DNA from: Prorocentrum cordatum
Lineage: Eukaryota > Sar > Dinophyceae > Prorocentrales > Prorocentraceae
Assembly: GCA_963575745.1 (NCBI GenBank)
Contig: CAUYUJ010005694.1
Location: forward strand, 1-59,371
Direction: 5' to 3'
DNA length: 59,371 nt
Shown: piece by piece, positions 50,801 to 59,371 of the stretch
How positions within the stretch are numbered: the first letter of the stretch is position 1
Layout: every line of letters starts with the position of its first letter
Position numbers and translations under genes: made by a program
The notes under the pieces: model-generated
The model's database searches: none
The model's input: only the letters and a program-made list of their open reading frames with translations
Told to the model about the DNA's origin: nothing

Positions 50801-53184
50801 AGCGAGCTCACGCATGCGCTCAGTCGGCTTCTCCCAGTCCACGGCGGCCCTGGCGTAGAACTCCGCATAATTGGCCACGATCGCGCGCCACTCCTCTCCC
50901 TTGACAACATAGGGCTTCAGCGACAGCGACGAGAAGAGAGCGTTGCGGTAGCGCTGGACGCCACCGTGCTCGTCGTCCACGTGCTTCTTCCAATCTTCGC
51001 GGAACGCGAAGTCTCGGCCCTGGCAGAGCCGGCACGGCTGGGGGCCCGACGGCTCGGCCCTCTGCGACCAGGTGCGGCATTTCACATCTGCGCTGGTGCG
51101 TCGCAGATCCCAGTTATCCACGTACCGCTTGAAAGGGTTGTCCGCGCTGTTCTCGGGGTCTGCCCGGGTGTGGTCTCTGTTGTCCGCGGCAGCTGAAGCG
51201 TTCCAGACGGCCCTGGCAGCTGGGTGCACTCCAGCAATGCCCCTTGGCTGACCGCTGCGGTTCCTACCAGTCTGGTCCTTTCCAGTCTCGTCTCTACCAG
51301 ACTGGTCTCTGCCACTCCAGTCCCTGCCTGTCCGGCCTTGACCAGCCGCTGAGCCTGCAGCCTGTGGCAAGCCGCGGCTGCCGCTGCCCGATCCGGATGC
51401 TAAGCCAGCAGCGGCCCCTCCCGACGCCGCAGGCATCACTCGCGACAGCCTGGCAGCAGCCTCCAGAGCGTCGTCAGGCCCGCGAGGGTCGCGCCGCTTC
51501 CCGCCCATCGGAATCGACCGTCTGGGCCTCGCGCGGGCCAGGAAGACCAAGTACGGATACGCGTCAGGCGGCTCAGGCAGCTCCGTCACGACGGCATCGT
51601 CGAGCTCGAACCAGCGCCCGCCCTTGTTGACGTAGGCGACGTAGTGGCCGCCGCGCATCCGCTGCAGAGGTGGCGCGCGCGCGCGGCGCGGTGCTGCGCG
51701 AAGGCCGCCACCTCGTAAGAACGGCGTCTCCGTTGAGAATGCTGACGGGGAAGACAGTGTCCCGCCAGTCCGCCCGCGCGTCCACCGCGAACTGTCTGCC
51801 ATCCTGTTCGTACATGCTCTCCACGCGGAGGACCACTGCCTCCGAAGCCTCACGGACGGCCTGCTCGCCCGTGAGGGACGCCTGGATCATGGCGGCCATG
51901 GACACGGGCGGCGCGTCGCGACCCACCTGGGCCTCCTCGGCGGCGCAGCAGTGCACCATGCCCTCGACGCTCGTGGCCGCGCCGTCCCCGCAGACGCGGC
52001 GCCGCACTCCTCCGAGGTCCGCGTGCTCGAGGACGCGCATTAGGCACTCCGCCGCGTCCTGTTGGCGACCGGGCTCAAAGCCTGGCGGCTGATGCAAGAT
52101 CTGACGGACAAGGGCCACCAACGGCGGGCGAATGTCGCCGGCCGCGGAGGCAGAGGAGCTGCGCGCACAGAACAGGTCCCGCAGGCGGTCCCCCATGTTG
52201 CTGGCGCCCGGCTGCAAGCCCTCGATGTCACTGCGGAAGGGGTGCGTGTGGTACAAGCACTGCACCACGGCACCGACGTAGCACGCGTTTGCCAGGTTGG
52301 GGAAGCCAGCGGCGCCCGCGCGGCCGTCTCGAGGCCCCGACGCGGCTGCCTCCAGCCCGGCCGCTCTGGCGAACCGCATGCCAGGCTGAGCGAGCAGGCC
52401 GCGCAGCTGCTGCTGTCGCTCGTCGTCGCGGAGCAGGGCGCGGAGGTGCTGCTCGCGAGTGCCTGGGTGATGCCACTCGGGGTACAGCCGCGCCTGCAGC
52501 CCAGCCAGAGCTCGCGCTGCCTCGGCCCGAGACTCGACCTGCGGCCCTTCCACGTCAACTCCTGCCGGCTTGAAAGTCCACCGCCAGGCGCTGCTGCTCG
52601 AGGGGGGCACTGCGGCAGAGCACTCCACCTTCTCCACTGCGCCGAAGAGCTCTGGGCCAATAATGTGGGGCTGGTGCGCCAACAGAGCGTACTCGGCCGC
52701 CTGGAGCTCGCCGCGCCTATGCAATTTCGACACGTAGTGCATCTGATTGTACTTGGCTGAGTTTTCCTTCATCAGCGGGAGGTACTCTCCGTTGCCTCGG
52801 CGCCGCGCCTCGTCGCGGACGTGCGCGTACAGATCTTTCACAGCTTTCCGCGGCACTGCCGCCAGGAGGCGCTCCTCTTCCCGCGGGCGCAAGCGCGGCC
52901 GCTCGACGGGCCGCGAGGCACCTCTCGCGGGATTCTTTGGGCGAGCAAGCCTCACGGAATCGTCGACCAACGGGGACTCCCACGGGCTCTTGCGGCACGA
53001 CCTTGCCAAGGCCTCCGCGGTGGCAGGCGTCAGGCCGCCGGTGGTCCGCGCGGGCGTCGCACCGAGCCCGTCGGCGAACAGGCGAGGCCTCTTCGCCGGG
53101 GTCTCTTCGATGCCGATGGGCGGCGTTGAAGCGGGAGACGCCTTGGCCGCTGCTGCAGCCGCCAGGCCATGTCCAGCCGAGCAG

Positions 53185-53207
53185 GCCGTCGGGACAACCC
53201 CTCGAGC
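53185..53207 (-). repeat. H1 hairpin in the USP linker, copy C
   Basis: Counterpart of 42,979-43,001 with no change, in a pseudogene. Confidence 0.8.
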
Positions 53208-53663
53208 TGCCGGCGTCGACTGGCCAGGCCGTGACTCGCCCTGCAACGGCGCCGCGCAGGCAGCAGCCTCGCCACCCCTCTCGGTCAGGCGCCTCTGCTA
53301 TGCCGGCGGGGCGTCGTCGGGGCACGCCGACGCTGCCGGGCCGAGGGAGTCATTGACCAGGGCGTCCAGCTCCGACAGGGCTGCGGCAACTGTCGGATGA
53401 TCAGATGCGACGCCCGCGTGCTTCACGTACCACTTGTAAATCCGCTGTTCCTCGAGCCCCGCCCTCTGCTGAAGCTTCGCCTTCAAGCCGATGCCGCCCC
53501 GTGCTCTCAGGGCCGTCAATTTGGCAGTCGCCCACCGACGATGCTCTGCGACGTCTGCGAGCAAGGCCGCCTCCGTCTTCTTGGGCGGCATGTTGAAATG
53601 TCGGGATATGCGGTTTGCAACGGCGAGTGAAGCACGCAGCGCTGGCAACAGGAAGCAAAGCCA

Positions 53664-53992
53664 ATGCGGACTGAGCCTCAATCGCTACGGTGTCAGCTGG
53701 TCTCAGCTGGTCACCTCGGGGCATGGTGGTCTCAGCTGGTCTCTCCCGCTCCATCCTGCTTACCGCTGCTCTCAACTGCACTTTCATGCCTTTTGCCGCT
53801 CCGTGGTGGTTTCTGCTGGTCTCTGCTAATGCATCCTGCTCTCTCTTGGTCTCTGCTGCTCTCTGCTGCTGCATGTGAGTCTCTGCTGCTGATGCTATGC
53901 TGGTCTCAGTTCTTGTCTGCTGCTCTCCGGTGCTCTGTTGTGCTCTCTGCTGGCCACGGGTGGTCTCAGATTTTGGCTGCTACTGTCAGCTG
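53664..53992 (-). repeat. CAGAGACCAG-rich purine tract, copy C
   Basis: Pyrimidine-rich on the + strand (CTCTGCTGGTCTC words). Equivalent to 42,197-42,510 with the terminal block at its left end. Confidence 0.7.
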
Positions 53993-54192
53993 TGCTGCTC
54001 CCTGTCGGCAGTGAGAGGCAGCGGATGGGCGCGATATTTTCGACGGCCCGGGCATCGCAGGCAATCCGGGATGGAGATCGACGACGGAGGCGAAAGCGGA
54101 AGGGAGAATGCTGGCGCGCAGGCCCTGTCATTTTTGAAGTGGTCGGTAGCTCCGCCGTCTGCCCCCGCCCGGACGGGCGCCGCGCGCAGGAT

Positions 54193-54489
54193 GCCGTCAG
54201 GGCAGACCGTCGGGCCTGCGGGAGAAAGCGCGAGGGCGGCGACAGAAGGGAGAGACAAAGTGCAAAATCAATACCGTCGGGACAACCCCTCAGGCGAGAC
54301 CAGCGGCGACGGGCGCTGTGTCACGGGCGCCCTCGCGAGACGGCGCAGGGTCAGCCGAGTCAGCGCGAACTCGCGCCAGTGCCAGCGCGCGCCGTTGGGG
54401 CAACCCCGCGGGCGCGGCTGGGGCGGCGACAGTAGGGAGAGACAAAGTGTAAAATCAATACTCAATACCGTCGGGACAACCCCTCAGGC
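54193..54489 (-). repeat. H1 hairpins after the RPA-like gene, copy C
   Basis: Copies at 54,193-54,215 (loop mutated so that pairing is kept but GTTGC is lost), 54,273-54,295, 54,391-54,413 and 54,467-54,489. The fifth expected copy, near 54,593-54,617, is decayed but still shows GGGATTTCCC, a shifted 3-bp stem. Confidence 0.8.
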
Positions 54490-54644
54490 GAGACAAGCGG
54501 CGATGGGCACTGCGTCGCGGGCGCCCTCGCAAGACGGCGCAGCGTCAGCCGAGTCAGCGCGGGCTCGCGCAACACATCACGGATGAGCAATCGCGCCGGT
54601 TGGGAAATCCCGCATGCACGCCTGCGGCTCGGCGCGCGCAGCTC

Positions 54645-56564
54645 TCACTCCAGTCGGCGCGCTTCGCCAGGGAATATGCGTTGACGCAGCTCGGGGGGCG
54701 AGAAGGCGAGGTCCCGCATGCGCTTGTGCGGCGTGGCGTCGGGCGCGTGCGCGATGAGCGCCGGGCCGCCGGACCCCTGCGCGCTGGCCATGAGCTTGAC
54801 CATGCTGGGCAAGAGCTCGGGGACCACGGCCTTGTGCGACAGCACATCGAACGTCCCGCGGCCGGAGCCCTTATCTGTCCGCAGCATGGCAGTCACGAGG
54901 TGCGCGTCGCCGTGCCCGGCCGTCAGGAGCCACTGCACGTCGCCGGCGACACCGGCCGTCTTAACGCAATACGTGTCTTCCTTTTCAGACTGGAACCCGC
55001 AGCGCGCGAGGCGCTGCACGCGCAGGCCGCGATTCTCTGCGTCGGGTGTGGCCACCGTCTCCGCTTCCGTGGGCCTCTGCATCACCAGCAACACGCGGAC
55101 CGCCTGGACCTCCAGGTCACGGACGAGCAGCAAGCCGAGCGAGTCGTCCGAGCTGACGTCCGAGCACGCCGCGAACGGGCAGGCGCCGCCCGTCTTCACC
55201 GCCGGCGGCGCCATCACCTCCGACCACGTCGACACGACGCCGTCGGGCGTCAGCGTCGGGACAATCCGCTTCACCTCGAGGTAGTTGACATTGGTGACAT
55301 CGTTTGTCTTGAACACGCACCGCAGCGTCCACGGCGTCGCCCGAAATGCCGCAGCGCGCACGCGGCGAGCCTGGGCGTCCAGGGGCGTGCCCGAATCGCC
55401 GAGCACGTCGAGGGTGGACGCTGCGTCGTGGTACAGGACGGCGGAGCCTCCGCCGGTGTGGTCCGCGATGCCCAGCTTCAGGAGCCACCGCATCTCAGTT
55501 CCCGCTTCGGGGTGGCTGCCACACGTGTCCTGGTGGTCGGGAATCTTCTTCTTGCACTCTGCGCAGCTCTTGATCTGCCAGTCGCTGTCGGCGGAAGCAC
55601 CTGCCACGCCCGTGACGGCGACGCAGTGGAGCTCGAAGACCCCAGGCAGGTCGCGCGTCTGGAAAGGCACGGGCACCGACATGAGGCCACTCACCGTGCT
55701 CGCCATGGCGGGCACCGTGTCGTAGTCCACGGCATGGTGATGCTTGGTGACGGACGTGGCCGCGTCGGCACCCTCGGAGATGTCAGTCGCGGCGCGAACA
55801 GTCTCCGCTTGAGCTGCAGGACAAGTCGTGGCCTCCGTGGCCTCCGTGGCGAAGATCTCCCAGGACCCGTTGCGCTGCTTCACACTCACTTGCATCAGCG
55901 CGATCACGGAGCCGACGGGGAAGGCGGCCAGAGTCGCGGCATGGTCTCGCCAGAATGCGCAGCGGATGTCGTGGCGCCCCTGCTTGATCACCGCGTTGCA
56001 GACGCCTGCTCGGCCGTACTGGGTGTCGCGCTCCCCGACGCCCGGCTGGTGAGACACGACGCCGACCGCGCACACCTGCGTTGTATCGGTCACTCTGCCC
56101 AAGCTGGCAATCTCCGCGAACGGGTGATGCAGGGGAACGTCCACCCACGGGCTTTCGGTGCACTCCTGGATGACCGTGTTGACTCCCAAGGGCGGCTTTA
56201 CCCGCAAGAAGTACGACAGCCGAGAAGTGGAGTACTTCGGGGTCTGGTTCACGACGGTCCCGCCGGACACGCGGTAGACCCTGCCCAGCTCCATGGCGGC
56301 ATGAACTTGGGCGGCGGCGTCTGCCCATCCGTCAAGGAGCAGGACGTCGCCCACAGTGTCACCGCCGAGCATGTGCACTTCGATCTTCCTCCCCGGCTCT
56401 CTGTCCTTTCCAGCGCGTTTGCCCTTGGCCTTGCCCTTGCCCTTCCCATCCGCTTGGTTGCCCACTTCCACCGGGCCTCGCTTGATGACGACGCGCCCGA
56501 AGACGCACGTGGCGGGATCGCCGGAGAACTCTCGCGGAGACAGAGCGAGCTTGCTGTCCGCCAT
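54645..56564 (-). CDS. RPA1-like single-strand DNA-binding protein, copy C (full length)
   Basis: A 639-residue protein matching copy B over its length, with the same OB-fold order and the CxxC...CxxH zinc ligands. Differences include F to L in DVL(L/F)LDG, V to G in QPGV(G/V)ER, N to S in MQV(S/N)VK, V to A in ATE(A/V)TT and LTKQ to VTKH. The last 15 residues are changed by two offsetting indels (PELRQRIFPGEARRLE in place of the copy B ending), yet the frame and the final RRLE are kept. With copy B this is the best-preserved gene of the module. Confidence 0.8.
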   Translation of the reverse strand: MADSKLALSPREFSGDPATCVFGRVVIKRGPVEVGNQADGKGKGKAKGKRAGKDREPGRKIEVHMLGGDTVGDVLLLDGWADAAAQVHAAMELGRVYRVSGGTVVNQTPKYSTSRLSYFLRVKPPLGVNTVIQECTESPWVDVPLHHPFAEIASLGRVTDTTQVCAVGVVSHQPGVGERDTQYGRAGVCNAVIKQGRHDIRCAFWRDHAATLAAFPVGSVIALMQVSVKQRNGSWEIFATEATEATTCPAAQAETVRAATDISEGADAATSVTKHHHAVDYDTVPAMASTVSGLMSVPVPFQTRDLPGVFELHCVAVTGVAGASADSDWQIKSCAECKKKIPDHQDTCGSHPEAGTEMRWLLKLGIADHTGGGSAVLYHDAASTLDVLGDSGTPLDAQARRVRAAAFRATPWTLRCVFKTNDVTNVNYLEVKRIVPTLTPDGVVSTWSEVMAPPAVKTGGACPFAACSDVSSDDSLGLLLVRDLEVQAVRVLLVMQRPTEAETVATPDAENRGLRVQRLARCGFQSEKEDTYCVKTAGVAGDVQWLLTAGHGDAHLVTAMLRTDKGSGRGTFDVLSHKAVVPELLPSMVKLMASAQGSGGPALIAHAPDATPHKRMRDLAFSPPELRQRIFPGEARRLE

Positions 56565-56616
56565 GGTCAGCGGCAACGCCGGACTGAGATGGAACGGGGG
56601 CGCTGGCCACAAGATG

Positions 56617-56637
56617 CTTGAGCCAAATGCGCTGCGG
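56617..56637 (-). other. Candidate relict spliced leader, copy C
   Basis: Third copy of the leader-like segment, 52 bp upstream of the ATG on the minus strand, unchanged. Confidence 0.55.
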
Positions 56638-57043
56638 AAGCTCTGGCACAGGGTCGAGGCTGACAGGGGCCCCCAGCTCTCACTTTCCTCTCCCATCCTT
56701 CTCGATCAGTCGAATAATATCGAGACGTGAGGCGCGCGGCTGCGCGTGCGTGCATACTCGAGACGGCACGAATGCACCAGAGCACAACGAAGACGGCTCC
56801 CCCGAAAAGACGCTAGTATCCGAATCAGAAAACCATAATAACATGGTGGTGAGCGGGTCCGGCGGAAACCCTCGTGTCAGATGTCACTCGGCGGAATCGA
56901 CAACCACGAAGGAGCGGAGACCTCGATTAAACGGGACAGGCAACGGATATGACAGTGGCGGGTGGGAGGGCGCGCAGGAGCCCCATTTGCTTTGCCGACT
57001 CAAACACTGGATGCACTGGCGAGACACTCAGACCGTGAATACT

Positions 57044-57155
57044 GCCGTCGGGACAACCCCTCAGGCGAGAGACGTAGCAAAGGGGTCTATGCCGCCGGAA
57101 GCAAGACAGCGCGCTGTGCAGGTGGAGAAAAAAGCGTCGGGACAACCCCTCGGCC
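57044..57155 (-). repeat. Two H1 hairpins, copy C
   Basis: 57,044-57,066 (outer GCC/GGC) and 57,133-57,155 (outer GGC/GCT). The DNA between them has a small deletion relative to B, but both hairpins are kept. Confidence 0.85.
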
Positions 57156-57186
57156 GAGTAGCGACCTGCGAACAAGCGTTTCCAGA

Positions 57187-57603
57187 TCACTCAATCTCCC
57201 GCCAGCAATGGCGAATCCCAGAGAGCCCAAGTGGGAAATCGCCGCAGTAATGCCAGACTCCCCAGTCAGTCTCTCCATCGGACCGATGCGCCACCTTGTG
57301 CAGCATTGGCGCGAAGGCGTACTCCCTGGCGGCGGGCGTCACGGTGAGGTCCGCGAGAGCGCGGGCGCTGAACTCCACCTGTAGCAGCACGTGCTTCACC
57401 TTTGAGTCAAAAGCGCCACTCCTCTGCTGCACTATGCGAGCGCGCTCCATGGCCTGCGTCGGCGACGTGCGGAAACCAACGCACGGAGTGGACCCCATCA
57501 AACGCCGTGGAATCTGCGCCCCGTGCTCAACGGCGGGCTGGTCATCCTTATGCACAGCGACGAACAGAACGAGCACGGTGGTGTCACCCATCTCGAAAGG
57601 CAT
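57187..57603 (-). CDS. Small conserved unknown protein, copy C
   Basis: A 138-residue version ending WREIE with TGA, as in copy A but with the copy B residues Ile, Thr and His at the variable sites. Unique changes are Val to Asp in GAF(D/V)SKV and Val to Ala in HK(A/V)AHR. Agreement of A and C on the stop shows that the copy B extension is secondary. Confidence 0.55.
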   Translation of the reverse strand: MPFEMGDTTVLVLFVAVHKDDQPAVEHGAQIPRRLMGSTPCVGFRTSPTQAMERARIVQQRSGAFDSKVKHVLLQVEFSARALADLTVTPAAREYAFAPMLHKVAHRSDGETDWGVWHYCGDFPLGLSGIRHCWREIE

Positions 57604-57739
57604 GGCGGGCGAGACGCAGGCGCACCGCGACTGCTTGCTGCTCTGGCAACGAGACCCACACGAATCTTCCCATTTGAGCCCATCACAACGGCGACGGAAA
57701 CAAACCCATTAGAGCCCATCACAAGCCCATCACACCCCC

Positions 57740-58165
57740 AGTCTCCGCTGTTCTCTGTTGTTGCCTGTTGTGGTCTGCTGCTCTCTGCTACTCTCTGCTG
57801 CGCCCTGCAGGTCTTCGCTGTTGGTTGCTGCATTATGCCGCTCCCTGCTGCTCTGGGCTGTTACCCGGTGCCTGACGTCAAGATACCCCTGGGAGCTCCG
57901 GAGGCTCCCAGAAAACACAGAAACGATCGAAACTACCAAACAAGACCTCAACCACAACGGTGTCAGCTGGCCAGCTGCTGGCCTCAACTGGTCTGTCCTG
58001 GTCTCTCCCGCTCCCTCCTGCTTCCCGCTGCTCTCTACTGTTCCATGCTGTTGTCTGCTGCTCTCGGTTGATCTCACCTGCTCTTTCATGCTCTTTGCCG
58101 CTCCGCGTTGGTTTTTGCTGGCATTTGCTATTGTATCCGGCTCTCTCCTGGTCTCTGCTGCAGAT
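57740..58165 (-). repeat. Purine tract and leader hairpin, copy C
   Basis: Reverse complement of the 8,516-8,950 region: CTCTCTGCTGCTC words on the + strand, CCAGCTGACACCGT block, and the CTGGGAGC hairpin at about 57,888-57,911. Confidence 0.7.
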
Positions 58166-58515
58166 GCCGTCAGGACAACCCATCGGGCCTGAGGCGTGAA
58201 GGAGCGGGGCAGCGAAACAGCGCATGGGTGGCGACGAGAGCGAGAGGATATACAAAAACGCATATGCCGCCGGGACAACCCCTCGGGCAAACGTTTGAAA
58301 GGCGAAGTCCACAAGCGGGCGGCAAGGGGGGAGGGGCAGCGAAGGCTCGGCGGCAATGCATTCAGCGAGCGCGCTGCCCGTCGGAACAACTCCTCGGGGC
58401 AGCAGCGCGCGAGCGCGCTCAAGACAGCCATCAACGCGCAACCTGCCGGGACAACTCCTCAAGGATGCAGCGGGCTGTCGCCGCGGAGGCAAGCCGTTGG
58501 GACAACCCCGCGGGC
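58166..58515 (-). repeat. H1 hairpin cluster, copy C
   Basis: Five copies at 58,166-58,188, 58,266-58,288, 58,377-58,399, 58,442-58,464 and 58,493-58,515. Two carry single changes (GAC to GGC in the internal loop of the second, TCC to CCC in the inner stem of the fourth); the others are unchanged. Confidence 0.85.
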
Positions 58516-58541
58516 ACCCTCGCACGCGGCTGGCATGCGCC

Positions 58542-59371
58542 TCACTCGAGCTCGCTCAGGTAGCCGACGCCGCGCCGCTTCTCTCCCAGGTGTGATGCGT
58601 CTGGCCGCAAGGGCTCCACCAGCCAGCCCGCGTCGCTGCGGGGGCCCAGTGCCTGGCCCGCCACCCACCCCATCTGCGCCATCATGCGCGCACCGACATT
58701 ATCGGGGAGCGGCGTGCTGAGCCCGGCCTCCCTCGCAACCATTTCTGCGTCGCGGCGGGCCGCCTGTGGTGCGCGGCGCTTCCCTGGCAGCTCCGTCAGC
58801 TCCGGCGCCTGTTCTCGTAGGAACTCTGCCACCTCTGCTGCGCCGTCCGCGCCCTTGCTCGCCGCCCACGTCGCCCAATCCAAAGCCGTGTACCCCATGT
58901 TCTCCGACTTGGTGCGGGGGTCCAAGGCTTCCTCATTCACATAGTACTGGACGCACGTCTTGCACCCCTCTGCGGCGGCCTGGTACATCCAGCACACTCG
59001 GCTGCCGCGCCGCTTCCTGTTGGGCGGATGGGACGCGCCGGGCATGCAGGGCGGCCGCGCGTCAGGTGGCAAGGAGGCCGCCGCGATGTGGCCGCTGCCG
59101 CCACCACCTGGGCAAGCGCCGCCGTCGCCGACGGCGCGCAGGCGTGTCCGGAGGAAGTCGGCGACGGCAGGTGCGCCGGCGACGCCGCGCGAGTGAGCGT
59201 GGATGGCAAAGTCGAGGGCCGTGAACTTCTGCGTGGCAGACAGGGCGCCGGGATCGACGTTCTCCACGTCGAGGAAGTGTTTCACGCAAGGGAGACACCC
59301 GTCGCTGGCGGCCTGAAACAACCAGTACTCCCGGTTGTCACGCCTCGCCTTGGACGGAGCGTGGGAAGCGC
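58542..59371 (-). CDS. Ankyrin-like plus G-patch protein, copy C (5' end beyond the window)
   Basis: Open from the window edge to TGA at 58,542-58,544 with the normal SELE ending; only the first four or five codons are missing. Both ankyrin-like units and the G-patch are present. It shares Cys in GCKTCVQYY with copy B and Val in GAAEVAEF with copy A, and has its own Ala in SKG(A/V)DGA and KR(R/H)GVGY. Confidence 0.7.
   Translation of the reverse strand, partial: ASHAPSKARRDNREYWLFQAASDGCLPCVKHFLDVENVDPGALSATQKFTALDFAIHAHSRGVAGAPAVADFLRTRLRAVGDGGACPGGGGSGHIAAASLPPDARPPCMPGASHPPNRKRRGSRVCWMYQAAAEGCKTCVQYYVNEEALDPRTKSENMGYTALDWATWAASKGADGAAEVAEFLREQAPELTELPGKRRAPQAARRDAEMVAREAGLSTPLPDNVGARMMAQMGWVAGQALGPRSDAGWLVEPLRPDASHLGEKRRGVGYLSELE

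Larger units (their letters stand above)
46691..53591 (-). pseudogene. USP - C2H2 - DUF6570-like - Helitron HUH/Y2 Rep fusion, copy C
   Basis: Reads from ATG at 53,591 leftward and leaves native sequence at the junction, 46,813 (about 2,260 residues in all). It keeps the full USP end (WFELDDAVVTELP) missing in copy B. The Rep domain has FELIMRLFFIHVLGV, the HUH motif GSLHPHILVWL (HPH codons at 48,392-48,400), a Cys-rich CGESCYKYSGNK...CRHGFYY segment and the two-tyrosine motif YINSYTTK (Tyr codons at 47,093-47,095 and 47,081-47,083). These are the nicking and joining residues of a Helitron relaxase. Damage: TAG at 53,298-53,300, a lost T near 51,721 and another indel in the GC run at 51,671-51,690, which break the frame within the USP domain. 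The SF1 helicase that should follow the Rep is absent; the gene ends at the junction. Confidence 0.85.
49297..59371 (-). other. Copy C arm of the inverted duplication
   Basis: Reverse complement of 36,824-46,813, about 10.1 kb against 10.0 kb. The arms differ by scattered substitutions, several indels, and a clustered patch of changes in the Rep gene (43,380-43,480 against 52,700-52,790), so they are diverged paralogues or alleles rather than one sequence read back on itself. The arm runs off the window. Confidence 0.9.

Noticed and set aside
36824-59371. Inverted repeat as a pure sequencing foldback artefact
   Set aside because: The arms differ by substitutions, indels, a nonsense codon and a clustered divergent patch, which a read-back artefact would not produce. 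Misjoining of two real copies is not excluded.

Overview
The window looks like nuclear DNA of a dinoflagellate. This is inferred from several signs. Genes are GC-rich, intron-poor and mostly on one strand within each copy. Purine microsatellites are long. There are recent multi-copy segments, and one 5' leader carries a relict of the dinoflagellate spliced leader at 10,045-10,065. I cannot name a genus. No rRNA, tRNA or bacterial-type signal was found.

Layout. One multi-gene module occurs three times. Copy A (1-11,244, +) and copy B (about 29,691-46,813, +) are direct repeats. Copy C (49,297-59,371, - strand) is inverted relative to B, so B and C form a tail-to-tail inverted duplication of about 10 kb per arm around a 2.48-kb spacer (46,814-49,296) present only in copy C's gene. 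In transcription order the module holds: a low-complexity GKG-rich ORF and a short conserved exon; a protein-kinase-fold protein; an ankyrin-like plus G-patch protein; a small unknown protein; an RPA1-like single-strand DNA-binding protein; and a large fusion of a ubiquitin-specific protease (USP), a C2H2 finger, a DUF6570-like region and a Helitron HUH/Y2 Rep. RPA next to a Helitron Rep is a known plant Helitron arrangement, so the module is best read as a large, partly decayed Helitron-like element with extra cargo. Its helicase is missing from the window. Each copy is damaged differently by lost stops, deletions, a nonsense codon, a frameshift or truncation.

Between copies A and B, 11,302-12,060 is a 160-bp tandem array, 12,187-12,680 is an array of small hairpins, and 13,963-29,482 (- strand) is a non-LTR retrotransposon. 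The retrotransposon has ORF1, then a very long ORF2 with AP endonuclease, reverse transcriptase, CCHC knuckle and RNase H, broken by two apparent frameshifts.

The most striking signal is a set of short dispersed hairpins that share one design: a conserved core hairpin inside an outer stem whose sequence differs from copy to copy yet usually stays self-complementary. Family H1 (cores with a GTTGT loop and a GA/GA internal loop) lies mainly just after stop codons and always in sense with the Helitron-module genes. H2 (3-bp stem, TGAA loop, bulged G) is confined to the retrotransposon, twelve copies in one orientation. H3 (6-bp stem with GAAA or GCAA loop) forms the 12-copy array at 12,187-12,680. 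H4 (GTTCAA-type palindromes) lies upstream of the first ORF in copies A and B. Loop conservation and compensatory changes suggest selection or copying at the level of folded RNA or single-stranded DNA. I know of no described family that matches these.
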